A DNA stretch of 64,000 bases from NCBI GenBank assembly GCA_020543525.1, contig JAHYIO010000003.1, forward strand, positions 1,984,001 through 2,048,000, read 5' to 3'. The notes under the pieces were generated by a model. The model saw only the letters and a program-made list of their open reading frames with translations, made no database searches and was not told where the DNA came from. This stretch comes from Coriolopsis trogii. Its lineage: Eukaryota; Basidiomycota; Agaricomycetes; Polyporales; Polyporaceae. Made by a program: the position numbers and the translations under genes. Of this stretch, positions 9,617 through 20,311 are shown piece by piece; the first letter of the stretch is position 1, and the number at the start of each line of letters is the position of its first letter.

Positions 9617-12600
9617 ATGCCCACCGCGACTAGGCAGCAACCTACGCTTGAGTCTTTGACGTCTTTCCTTCCCCTCACCTTTCCGACACCGACGCCTACG
9701 ACCCATCCAGACCTTGTTTCTACTAAGGACCTTCACCGCGAAGAGGACCTGCTCAGGAACCCATTTTCATTTAGGCACTGGTGGACAGCTATCCAAAATG
9801 TAAAGGAGGCCTCTTCCACTCTGCAGAAAGCGGAGGGTCCCTTGGACATGGAGCCCGAAGTAGCTGCTCTCCTCGGTCCACTTTCGTCTCCCGCTGCGCG
9901 CATATCCCTTCAACGACAAACCTACCTATATGAAGCTGCGCTGGCTCAGTTTCCTTCTTCTTTCAAACTGTGGAAATCTTATCTGCAAACGCGTATGTCT
10001 TTCGTTCTGGGAAAGCTTGTCGTCAAGAAGAAGGCAGGCGGCAGGAAGAAATTCCCTGAAATGCGAGAGGCTCTTGAAGACGAGATGGAGGACCTCGAGC
10101 AGTGGGAGGGCGGTTTGGACGGCATCGTTGGATGGGAGGAGTGGAAGCTGCTGATCGCCACCTTTGAACGAGCACTCATGTGGCTACCTAGAGTGCGTCC
10201 TCTCTCTGCGTATCGATACGCGAACAAACTGACACTTTACAGATGCCCCGTATATGGCTGTTGTACTTGTCAATATTCAATCACCCATTCTGCCCTCCAC
10301 AAATCTCTCACACACATGCGCGCCGTACCTACGACCGCGCATTGCGTACCCTTCCCCCATCCCTACACGCCAGGATATGGGTTCGCTATCTACTATGGGC
10401 TGAGGCCAAAGGTGGCGCGACAACTGTCGCTGTCTACCGACGATATCTGGCAGTCGACCCCAGTATCACAGAGCGTTATACTGCCATCCTGCTGTCAGAG
10501 AACAACCCTGACCCTCGCCCCCTCGAAGCCGCAAAGCTCCTCCTGACCCTCGCGCGCAAAGCAGCGCGTGGCGAATACACAAGCCCTGAGGGTAAGAGCC
10601 CCTACCAGCTTCTTGGCGAGTTCCTCGATGTAGTGGAGCAACATGCCGAGGAGGTCGGGATGGACGTCCCCGACACTATCGACTCGAACACCAAGATCGC
10701 TGAGGAAGCCGAAGCGCAAGCAGCAGCATCTCAGCAACCGCCAGAGGCTGCTTCCGTTGATGGAAAGCTCATCCGCTTTGCTGGTCCGGCGGTCACTGTC
10801 GGGTCAGACGGCAAGCTACTCGCACCGTATGACGAAGATGAGGACCCGCAGAGTTTGCGCAAGCTCAACGTCGAAGACATTGTCCGCAAGGACGGTTTGG
10901 ACGTGTACAAAGACCAAGCAGGTCGCCTCTGGACTGGCCTTGCGACGTACTGGATCAAGCGAGGGGAGTTTGACCGCGCAAAGCTCACTTTCGAGCGTGG
11001 CCTCGCTTCCGTCCTCACCATTCGTGACTTCACGCAAATCTTCGACGCGTACGCGGAGTTCTCGGAGAGCTTGATCAGCGCGTTAATGGAGAGCCTCGCG
11101 AACCCCGACGAGGACGAGGATGAAGAAGACGTAAAGGAGACTGAGCAGGAGTTGGATACGAAGATGAAGGAGTTCGAGGAGCTCATGGATCGCCGACCAT
11201 TCCTGGTCAACGACGTCTTGCTGCGGAGGAATCCCAACGACGTCCAAGAATGGGAGAAGCGGGTAGCCCTCTGGGGAGACAATGACGAGAAGGTATGGCT
11301 CGCACGCTCGCTACAGTCTTCCTTTTGCTCACCGTATACCCATCTTGGTAGGTCGCGGAGACATACAACACTGCACTTGCGACCGTCAACCCTCGTCGAG
11401 CAACCGCGAACTTCCATCGCCTATACATCAATTTCGCCAAGTTCTACGAGGAGGGTGGAACCTCTGGCGAAGCTGAGAAGGACATCGATAGCGCTCGCAA
11501 GATCCTGGACAAGGCAACGAAGGTGAACTTCAAGTCAGTGGACGAGCTCGCCGAGGTGTGGTGCGAGTGGGCTGAAATGGAGATCCGTCAAGAGTATGTC
11601 ATTTTGACATTCAGTCCGAACACCGACTGACAGTCGATCTCAGGAACTACGACGAAGCCATCCGTGTCATGCAGCGCGCTGCAGTCGTGCCGAAGAATAC
11701 AAAAGTCAACTACTTCGACCACGTGAGTTCCTGCAGTCGCCGTCTTGGTTTCTGTATTTCGCTAACGCAGCACCGATAGACGCTATCGGCTCAGGCGCGG
11801 CTGTTCAAATCACTGAAATTGTGGTCATTCTACGTGGACCTTGAAGAATCTCTCGGCACTGTGGAGTCCGCTAAGGCTGTATATGACAAGATCCTGGATT
11901 TGCGCATCGCAAATGCACAGATCATCGTCAACTACGCTGCTTTCTTGGAAGAAAACAAGTACTATGAGGAGAGCTTCAAGGCATGTTATTCTGCGCCGCT
12001 GCAAGAAGCAGGGCTAACGCGGCATCTACAGGTGTATGAGCGTGGCACCGAGCTGTTCACTTTCCCAGTCTCCTTCGAGATTTGGAACATCTATCTGGCC
12101 AAATTCGTCAAACGTTATGTATGTCGCTCATGCGCCTTCTCTCTGCCTGTCAAGCTGACCCTACTACCTATTATGCAGGGTGGCTCCAAGATCGAGCGCA
12201 CTCGAGACCTGTTCGAGCAGGCGCTGGAGAAGTGCCCGCCAAAGTCGTGCAAACCTATCTTCTTGATGTACGCCACCTTCGAGGAGGAGCATGGTCTGGC
12301 GAAACGCGCCATGTCTGTCTACGACCGCGCGACGAATGCTGTCGCAGACGAGGACAAGTTCGAGGTACGTTGCATCTCAACTCCAGTATCATCCCTAACT
12401 CCCTCTGAGTGTACGCTTTGCATAGCTCTTCACTATCTACATCGCAAAGGCAACAGCGAACTACGGCCTCCCCGCGACGCGGCCTATCTACGAACGCGCG
12501 ATCGAGATCCTTCCCGACCGGCAGACAGCGGAGATGTGCCTCCGGTTCGCGGCGATGGAGCGCAAGCTGGGGGAAATCGACCGCGCGCGGGCCATCTACG

Positions 12601-13001
12601 CGCACGCGTCGCAGTTTTGCGATCCGCGCGTGCATCCCAAGTTCTGGCAGGAGTGGAACGCGTTCGAGATCGAGACGGGCTCCGAGGACACCTTCCGGGA
12701 GATGCTCCGCATCAAGCGCAGCGTGCAGGCGCAGTTCAACACCGAGGCATCTTACCTGGCCGCGCAGATGGCCGCGAAGGAGAACGGACAGGAGGCGGCG
12801 GGGGCGGGAGCGGAGGCGGCCCCTGTGGACGCGATGGCTGCCGCGGAGAGGCAGGCCGCGGCAGCGGTTGGGGGTGGCAAGGGGGCGCCGGCGTTCGTTT
12901 CTGCAAAGTCGAGCACGGACGTGCGGCAGCAGGAGCCGTTGGAGGCTGCGCCCGCACAAGGGAACGAAGACGAGATCCAGATATCGGACGACGAGGATTG
13001 A
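9617..13001 (+). CDS. SYF1: Pre-mRNA splicing factor SYF1 (XAB2), HAT-repeat protein of the Prp19/NTC complex
   Basis: Exons 9617-10192, 10243-11292, 11352-11593, 11644-11722, 11780-11980, 12032-12118, 12179-12364, 12426-13001; 998 residues. The whole protein is a chain of HAT/TPR-like helical repeats with conserved W-x-x-Y/F and P-x-x-W-x-x-Y positions (RNPFSFRHWWTAI, LWKSYLQ, IWVRYLLW, LWSFYVDLEESLG, FEIWNIYLAKFVKRYGG, HPKFWQEWNAFE). The C-terminus is acidic and Ala/Gly-rich (EDEIQISDDED). In the family it is a scaffold of the spliceosome-activating Prp19 complex and, as XAB2, has a role in transcription-coupled repair. The ATG at 9617 is in a CCAAAATG context. Intron 5 (11981-12031) uses a GC donor (AAG|GCATGT), has a length divisible by three and no stop. 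Confidence 0.93.
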
Positions 13002-13320
13002 GAGCGGCGGTTGCTTATCTTACGTGTTGTACTCTTGTTCTGCGAGGAATCATGCTGTTGCCCGCGTGACTCTATGTCCTGTATCCTACCCATAAGCTTG
13101 TTCTCAGTGTGGTTACTGAGCGGAAGCCCATGGGATCTATAAGATCAACAAGAGCGGAGAATGTACACGGCATACCATGATTTGAGGTTCGTAACGGTAG
13201 AAAGACGTCAATTGTCACCTGCCTTATCGGGTATCTATCCCATCCAGAAGGGAGTCACTCGTTCCTCGACGTCTCAACGCATACACGTACGAAAGTTGAT
13301 ACGGACGTCTTTCGATACGG

Positions 13321-13933
13321 ATGGACAAGCACCCTTCAGTGAGTATCCGTTAACACTTGCCATAGTTTTCGGGGTTTGACGAGCCGCCTTGTATCTTCGG
13401 CAGTATGAGGTGCTCTCGCCGTACCTGACAAAATACCCAAAGGCGGCTGGGTCCTTGTTCCAGACCTACAACGACCTAAAACTGGGTACGCGTGCGGCAG
13501 ACGTCTTGTGGACATTGATGTTTGCTAATGGGAGGGCGACAAAGCACAACAATGGACCGATCTTGAGCTGCTCGAAATCCCCGGTTGCTCAAGATGTGCT
13601 GTCAGAGGGCGCCGTCCGCAGACGGTGAGTATCAGTGTGCACCTTCGCCACCGACCTCACTGACTCGTTTGCACATGAAAAATCGCAGACAGATGTACTC
13701 TATGTGGTACCGTGCGCACTGTCGGAATCGCTGTCGACAGACTGGTACGAGCTTTTCTGCCGGAAGGCATGGGTATCGGACTGACTCACGGGTCATGCCT
13801 TACTATGGACAGGATACGGACTACTTTCAAGGAGCTCGCTGGGCCTGCGCAAGTGTATCTGGCTATCAACACTGAGGATTCGTCCATCGTGTACTATAAG
13901 ATCAGCCCAGGGATTGTCAAACCTTCTCAATGA
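13321..13933 (+). CDS. SEN15: tRNA-splicing endonuclease subunit Sen15-like protein
   Basis: Five short exons: 13321-13338, 13404-13485, 13545-13624, 13689-13744, 13813-13933; 118 residues, all phases consistent and all introns 56-68 nt. The spliced product starts MDKHPSYEVLSPYL, then KYPKAAGSLFQTYNDL, LAQQWTDLELLEIPGCSR, VLYVVPCALSESLSTDW, and ends with LAINTEDSSIVYYKISPGIV. These blocks match the Sen15 domain, the small non-catalytic structural subunit that pairs with the catalytic subunits of the nuclear tRNA intron endonuclease. No catalytic Tyr/His/Lys triad is expected or seen. None of its exons stands out as a long open frame, so the call depends on splicing by eye. The continuous conserved blocks across four junctions make it convincing. 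It lies 319 bp after SYF1 on the same strand. Confidence 0.85.
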
Positions 13934-14287
13934 CTCAATGTCGACGTCGATGAGAAAACAAATACACGTGGTCCACATGGTCGCACACCTTTGAGACTGG
14001 TCGGTAAGACGCTTAATGTTTCACGATGCCTGTACACGAGGTTGTACAGTATGTAGGGTATGCAGTGAAGTATGTAGTGAGATATGCGATGAGGTATGTT
14101 ACGTGAATATTGGTGCAAACAGCTGAGCATAGTAAGGGCGAAAGCACGCTAGCGAGGAATGGGGGAATTTGCCAAAACCTACTAAGTGACATATATACCA
14201 CTAATAAGTAACTTGTCCGCCCTCCGCATGAGATAAATGAGTAGATGCTATCGGCACAGGGGCGGAGGTTGCAAGGCACGAGTCATG
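13934..14287. other. Intergenic between convergent SEN15 and the unknown minus-strand gene
   Basis: About 350 bp holding the 3' ends of two convergent genes. It contains a short imperfect minisatellite (14050-14106). No gene is seen. Confidence 0.5.
14050..14106. repeat. Imperfect 12-bp minisatellite, about 4-5 copies
   Basis: The unit is approximately TATGYAGTGARR, repeated head to tail with substitutions (TATGTAGGG, TATGCAGTGAAG, TATGTAGTGAGA, TATGCGATGAGG, TATGTTACGTG). It lies in the 3' intergenic space of SEN15. Confidence 0.6.
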
Positions 14288-15150
14288 TCAGCGAGGGGCA
14301 GACCAACGATCGACCTCGACGGTGCAAATGTCTTCCCAAATCGCATCCCACCCGCCCTGGGCCAGATGCGGCTGTGCCTGCCAGAGCGCGATGATCTTCC
14401 TGGACTCGTCAAAAGTGACGTCATGCGGCCGTAGCTGCTCAACGAGTTCAAGATGCATCTCCAGGGACCGTCGGTAGGGCTTCAGAATGTAAGGCAGCTT
14501 TGTCACTGCCAGCGCATTCAGCGTTGGGGGGAATGTCGGGGGATAGGGCAACGGGCACATACCAAACTTTTCCAGTGACCAAGTCACCCATAGTGGCTCT
14601 TCGACGAACTTCCAGCCTTTCGTCTTATGGACTTCGTGCAGCAACGCTTCGAGACCCTTGATGATCTTGACCATTTTCTGGAAGAGCTTGTCCTGCAAGA
14701 CGGACGCTATGAATAGGCGAATGCACCAATGAGAACCGGGACATACCAGTCGTCTGACCACTTCGTGGAGATCCTCGATGCAACTCTCCATGAAGCGTAG
14801 CTTCTCCAGTACGATAGGATATGTAGGCTGCCTTCCCGACGGCATGAGTGCCAGTTCATTGCTACATAACATATCAGTCCATTTGCAACAAGAAGAATGC
14901 GCATAACAGCTCACTCAAGTTCTGTTCGAGCATCAATAAGACTAGAGGCCGCCTTCAGGCCCTGGACTGCTACGCGCTCGTCCCATTCGTAGGCAATATT
15001 TCGCAATTCGATCAGTTGGAGTCTGAGCGTTCGATGATGGGGGAGCTCTGTAGACTTGGAGGGGGAAGCACCAGAATTCTGCTGGCGAACTGCCACAGGT
15101 GACGAGGAGGGCGTTGAGGGACCTCGGAACGAAGCAAGTCGACCGCTCAT
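14288..15150 (-). CDS. Conserved-looking hypothetical protein, predominantly helical
   Basis: Exons 15150-14915, 14861-14747, 14692-14288; 251 residues, splice phases consistent (GTGAGC and GTATGT donors). The N-terminus is Ser/Pro-rich (about 30 residues). It is followed by amphipathic helices with heptad-like leucines (LRLQLIELRNIAYEWDERV, LDKLFQKMVKIIKGLEALL) and a proline-rich middle (PLPYPPTFPPTLNAL). The C-terminal part ends WDAIWEDICTVEVDRW. I do not recognise the family. Coiled-coil character could suit a small complex subunit, for example kinetochore or vesicle tethering, but nothing in the sequence proves this. It is divergently arranged with the WD40 gene (627 bp between starts). 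Confidence 0.7.
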
Positions 15151-15778
15151 ATTGCAGAGTCGGACGTGTGTTCAAGAGTTTGGGTAGAGGGAAGCGGATC
15201 GGTATGGGAGGAGGTCGTGGTGCTGAATAGGTCGAAGTCAAGTGCAAGTGGTAATAGGAATTCGCCGCGGTGCGATTCGCCAGGTGTGCCTGTACGCGAA
15301 ATATTTGATGGTCAGTTCGCTGGGGAATAGAGCGGCTTCGCGCGACACACGGAGCTCACACGTATAACGGAATCCGACTGACGCGAATGACCGCCCTTCG
15401 TGCCAAATACTTTGGCTGCGGCAATCTCGCGTGGGATCTCTTGGTGTGTGGTTTTGGGTTTGGTTAGGGCCACTAAGCCTGTACTTTTGCTTCCGTGTCT
15501 CGTATGCTTCGGAATAGAGTCTGACCAAGGCTCCAGCGCGCTATGGAGGTCAGTAGCGGTTCCCGGGGGATGTCAGTATCAATGAGATGACAGGCGTTGG
15601 GAGGCAAGAGCGGAAAGCTGGGGTGCGGGTCCCTCGGGCAGGGGAAGCGACTCTTCATTTAGACGTCGATCGTCAGAGCGCCCAATCTCGATTCCACCCA
15701 AAGAGGCAACTCAATATTGGAGAAGCATCTGTTCCGATCAATGAGCAACCTCCCACTGCACAGTGCACTCTCAGCCCC
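15151..15778. other. Divergent promoter region between the helical protein and the WD40 gene
   Basis: About 630 bp with no supported gene. Short open frames on both strands lack splice support or domain character. No clear TATA box was found. Confidence 0.4.
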
Positions 15779-17388
15779 ATGCAGCCCGCAGACAAGTCAA
15801 ATCTCCTCCGTTCTGAGGCAGAGCTCAAGCTCGAACACGTACGGACTCACTAGTCCCTTCTCTCGCTAATTCTGACTCGCTTTGCTGTACGAACAGTCCC
15901 GCAAAGCCAAGGCTGCACGCATAAGAGACCTTGGTGACCCCATCGAAATCACCGGGAAAGCGTTGGCGATCGAAGTCCGCGACGGGGTCGCTTGGATCGC
16001 CGAAAATACAACCGTGATCAGGAAGCTCGACCTTGAGGTGTGTTCTACCGTCCGGTGGCTGCTTCCGCGAAGGATACAAGAACTCATTGAGGCAGGCAGA
16101 CTGGAAAGACGCTCCAATTGTTCAGAGGACACACGGCACCGGTGACTTCGCTCGCGTTCTTTGACCGCGTACCAGGGTCCGGCAAGGGTGACCTGCTTAC
16201 GACCGGCTCATGGGATAAAGTAAACGGGTTTCCATCTCCATAAGCGTGCTGGTATTCTGACGGCATTTATCCACACAGACAATCAAGATATGGGACACAG
16301 AGGTTTGTTCAGATGACTCATATATAGTTCCCCTACTGAAACGTGCTACAGACCAAGGAACTTATCTCCTCTACCGAGGCGCACTCGGATTTCGTGAAGG
16401 CCCTGCACGTTATCCCATCTTTGCATCTCCTCGTGTCTAGTGGGTCAGACAAGATCGTCCGTCTATGGTAGTATCTCACCCGCGTGCTTCACAGCCGATC
16501 AATCGTATAACTGAGGATAATCTCGCAGGGACCTCTCGACAGCCACTAATGGGCAAGCATTGACCTCCGTCGGTTCGCTCACCGAGCACACGCGGCCCGT
16601 CGAGTCCATCGACGCCCGCGTTCTATCTGATCAGTCTGTAGTCCTCTACACCGGAGACACCATGGGCATCATCAAGGTCTGGCAACTCACACTCGACGAC
16701 GGAACGCCCCCACGCTGGCAGGCGACGCTCACGGGAGAGCTCACACATCATCGCACGCGCATCGACGACATGGTCTACGGGGCCGGCCACCTCTGGACGG
16801 CATCCACAGACGAGACTGTGCAAATCGTTCCCGATCCGCATGCTGCCCAGTCCGCAAACTCAAACCCGAACCCGAACCCCATACTGGGCGCCGCGGAAGG
16901 GACAAAAGCGGTGCCCGCAATCCCGCACCCGGCCGCAGTCAGGACGATTCTTCCACTACCGCTCACCCCTCTCGGCGAGCCGTACCTGCTGACGGGCGCG
17001 GGCGACTTCATCCGCGTATACGACGTCTCCTCGCTCGAGGAGCCCGAGCTGATCGCAGAGACGGACGCGCATTGGCACGACGTGACCGCACTCCGGCTCT
17101 GGGTGCGCCGGTCGCCAGTCGAGGGCGAGCCGGGTAAGGTGCGCGTCGAGCCGTGGATCGTGAGTGCCAGTCTGGATGGGACGCTGAGGAGGTGGAGGCT
17201 GAGCGGTGGGTGATGCTCGAATGGTCCCTTGCCTCTGTTTCTGACATGGACGATATTCAGAGTTGTTGCGCCCGCCACCTCCGAAGGTAGCGGAAGAGAA
17301 GAGCGAGCCTGTTGGTGCGCCTGCTGACACAGATGCCCTGGACGAAGACGAGGAGCGAGAATTGGCCGAGTTGATGGGAGAGGACTGA
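15779..17388 (+). CDS. WD40-repeat protein of unknown specific role
   Basis: Exons 15779-15838, 15897-16037, 16100-16219, 16279-16302 (24 nt), 16352-16467, 16529-17205, 17261-17388; 421 residues. A short charged N-terminal helix precedes a WD40 propeller. Recognisable blades include LFRGHTAPVTSLAFFD...GSWDKTIKIWD, HSDFVKALHVIPS...SGSDKIVRLWD, HTRPVESIDARV...MGIIKVWQL, HHRTRIDDMVYG...STDETVQI, and a final SASLDGTLRRWRL blade. The tail is acidic (DALDEDEERELAEL). WD40 domains are protein-interaction platforms; partner and location cannot be told from sequence. It is convergent with the nitronate monooxygenase gene, 238 bp apart. Confidence 0.85.
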
Positions 17389-17626
17389 TGCACGTATGCT
17401 ATGCACGCGTACGAAGAGGCACACGACTATGCAATGCAGCGGTACTGTACAATCATACACTCAAAGAATGGTGGAAAGACAACCTCAAGGAGAGGAGATC
17501 ACAGCTTCGACTTGGTGATGATGAGACTCGACGCGTTCTGCAAACTAGCGACAGCGGTGTTGACGAGTTCATCCACACTGTAGAAGTGTCAGTCTGGGCA
17601 CATGGTGTATGTATGTAGGGGAAGGC

Positions 17627-19089
17627 TCACATCTCCCTCGCTGGCTTGATGTCCTGATGGGAGTCGTCAGAATGACGGACACATACCTAGCATGATTCCA
17701 CGAGAACACTCACCTTGATTGAACCAGCAACTTTGCCCATAAGCCCTGTAGTTGTCACTCGTGAGTTACTAGAATACAGGATACCGTGGCTGGACATACA
17801 CATCCGTCCCTCCATTGACTTCTCGGGATGTTTCTCGAGCTCCACTTCATGGGGGATCCTGCCCTGTGCCGTGAGCTCTGCAATCTCCTGCGGTCGCTGC
17901 TCCCTATGACACACAACATTGAGCGTTCGCCCACACCAGCCGGCAACACGTATGCCGAATACTGACCAGTTCGCAACATAAGGCGTCTTCCGCACATGCA
18001 TCGGGCGGCCCGAGTATATAGTCGTGCGCGAGATATCGTCATAGCCCGCGCTGAGGACGAGATCCTTGTGCACCTTCGGAGCGCCTGCTTCTTCGCTCGC
18101 GACGAATCGCGTCCCGACCCACACTCCTGACGCGCCATAGGAGAGTGCGGCAGCGAGTCCGCGCCCGTCTGCAATGCCGCCCGCGGCGACGACGATGATG
18201 GGCTCGCCTGTGAGCGGGGACCGCGCGTTCTTGCAGAGATCGACGACGGCGGGGATGAGGATTGAGAATGGGGTGTCGCCTGTGTGACCGCCGCCTTCGC
18301 CGCCCTGTGCACAGATGACATCGACACCTGTTGGGACGAGAGTGGAATAGGGGTCAGGTGGCGGTTGCGATAGTGCAGCTACAGTTCATACCCTGAGCCA
18401 AAGCCTTTGCGACGTGCTTCGGGTGGCCGATCATGCTGGGAGACAAGGGTTCGGTCAGGAGGCAGTCATGACGCTGCGACGGTAAGGCGAGCGCACTTCA
18501 TGACGACGATGCCAGCCGAGTGCAGCTTGTCGACCATGTCCTTTGGAGGAACGCCAACGGCACAGACGAACAACTTCGCGCCGCTCTTGATGATGACTTC
18601 CGTGAGTTGAGGGAGCTGGCCCTTCGAATAATCGTACTGCAAAATAGAGTTGTGTGAGTGCCGGGAAACCAGAGAAGTACAAGTTCAATTCACGTTCGTC
18701 TTCCTGGCATTGCCTCCGACCTGTGGGATTAGCAGGTCGACGCCGAACGGCGCGTTCGGGTCTTCGAGATGGCTCTTGAGCTCGTCGATGTTGTCTTGGA
18801 GCATTTTCGGGCTCTGTCGGACACCGCCAATGACCCCAATACCGCCTCGTAGAGATATTAGACTCAGCTGAAGCGAAGAAGTCCGTCACTGTTCCTAGTA
18901 CATACCTGCATTGGTGACTGCTGCAGCGAGTCGCGGGCCCGCGGCGACGTTCATGCCTGCAATGCAAACAGAAATTAGCTGAGTGTACCGCGTGATCATG
19001 GAGCTGTACGTACCAGCCAGCATGACCGGGTGGTTGATCTTGAAGAGCTTCGTGAGCGGCGTGGAGAACTTGGGCGGAGACGACGGCAT
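17627..19089 (-). CDS. Nitronate monooxygenase (2-nitropropane dioxygenase family), FMN-dependent
   Basis: Nine exons, 19089-19014, 18956-18906, 18845-18694, 18636-18497, 18435-18392, 18327-17967, 17903-17800, 17745-17714, 17653-17627; 328 residues. TIM-barrel FMN-binding motifs are in order: NHPVMLAG near the start, NAGGGIGVIGGV, VDVICAQGGEGGGHTG, PIIVVAAGGIADGRGLAAAL and GASGVWVGTRFVASEE. The tail is LMGKVAGSIKDIKPAREM. Such enzymes oxidise alkyl nitronates, including the plant/fungal toxin propionate-3-nitronate, to carbonyl compounds and nitrite using O2. It is divergent from the heme lyase gene, with a TATATAA box on its own strand 59 bp before the ATG. The physiological substrate is not determinable here. 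Confidence 0.9.
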
Positions 19090-19395
19090 GTTGCTACTAG
19101 TCGAGGTTTGTGATACAGAACAAGAGCCTAAGTCTGCGCTCGCCGCGTTATATACCCTTCGAACGGCCACCGCAAGGCTGAACAGTGAAGTAGCCGGTGC
19201 CGGTAGGTCATGTGGGGTAGAACAGATCAAGTATAGAGCCCTCCACTGACCTGTCCCTGGCGGTGTGAGCGCGGGGTCTTCCGCCACCGGGAGCGCGCGT
19301 CCCGGTCCCGGGAGTCACGAGAGTTGCCCGTTTGAGATCGTAGCCGCCTGCCACTTGAGCAGCCGACGCCTCGGGCTTTGATCAACACCTCCGTT
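19090..19395. promoter_or_regulatory. Divergent promoter between nitronate monooxygenase and heme lyase
   Basis: About 306 bp between two start codons. On the minus strand TATATAA lies at 19154-19148, a plausible TATA box for the monooxygenase. No TATA box is seen on the plus strand for the heme lyase gene. Confidence 0.5.
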
Positions 19396-20183
19396 ATGTC
19401 TGCAGACAAGTGCCCAGTCGACCATCGCGCTATTGCTTCCTCCTCATCAGCACTGGGCGCGGAGAGCTGTCCTGTAGATCACACAAAACGCTCCACATGG
19501 ACTTCCATCCTCGGCCGACACTCGCAAGACGGTCATGGAGCTGCAGAGCTTCCTGACACACCCCTTCCTCCTACCAACCTCCCGGTTGACCGAGAAACAT
19601 CATCAATACCCAGGGTAGATGGTGGTAACTGGGTGTACCCGTCACAGGCCCAGTTCTTTGCTGCGATGGCGCGCAAGAACCACGACCCGCGGGAGGCTGA
19701 TATGAAGGTTGTCGTGCCCATCCACAACGCCGTAAATGAGCGCGCATGGACGGAGATCATGAAGTGGGAGACGGGCCAGGGTGGGGACAAGTGCGGTGGA
19801 GTGAAGCTCGTCAGCTTCAAGGGCAGGCCGAACGATCTGTCGCCGCGCGCGCGGCTGTATTCACTCCTTGGGTGCGTACCTTCTCATTCTACGACCTCGT
19901 GTTTGCTCAGTGCTTCTCTACTGAGTGTAGGTTTTCGCCTCCATTCGATCGTCACGACTGGATCGTCGACCGCTGCGGAACACGCATGCGGTATGTCATT
20001 GACTTCTACTCGGGCCATACGGACGGACCGTCTGCCAGAAACCTCTCGTTTTACCTCGACGTACGACCAGCGTTGGACGGCTGGGAGGGCATTCGCATGC
20101 GCACCGAACACTTCTGGCGACAAGCTTTCGCAAGTATCTGGGGAGACTCTTCACCACAGAAAACTGCTCCTCCACGATCGTAG
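19396..20183 (+). CDS. CYC3: Holocytochrome c synthase (cytochrome c heme lyase)
   Basis: Two exons, 19396-19871 and 19931-20183; 242 residues. The N-terminus carries two Cys-Pro heme-regulatory motifs (KCPVDH at about residue 5 and SCPVDH at about 26), as is usual in this family. Then come the conserved core [67 protein letters not shown] and the C-terminal VIDFYSG...[11 protein letters not shown] block. The conserved His in VPIHNAVNE is the presumed heme axial ligand. The enzyme joins heme covalently to apocytochrome c (and/or c1) at the inner mitochondrial membrane, facing the intermembrane space. The ATG at 19396 directly precedes the first CP motif, so the start is secure. c versus c1 preference cannot be read. 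Confidence 0.93.
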
Positions 20184-20311
20184 ACTACACTAGTACCCAT
20201 CTGTATCACATATTGCACGTTATCGTATCGTGGCAATAATCCCACCAGCTCAGGGAACTGTACGCGATAGAGATCACGACTCAAAAATGACAGGTAAGTA
20301 CAACCGCACGA

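Noticed and set aside
16861..16885. Short (AACCCG)n-like run inside the WD40 gene considered as a telomere-like repeat
   Set aside because: It encodes an in-frame Asn-Pro repeat (NSNPNPNPI) inside a supported exon, so it is a coding low-complexity loop.
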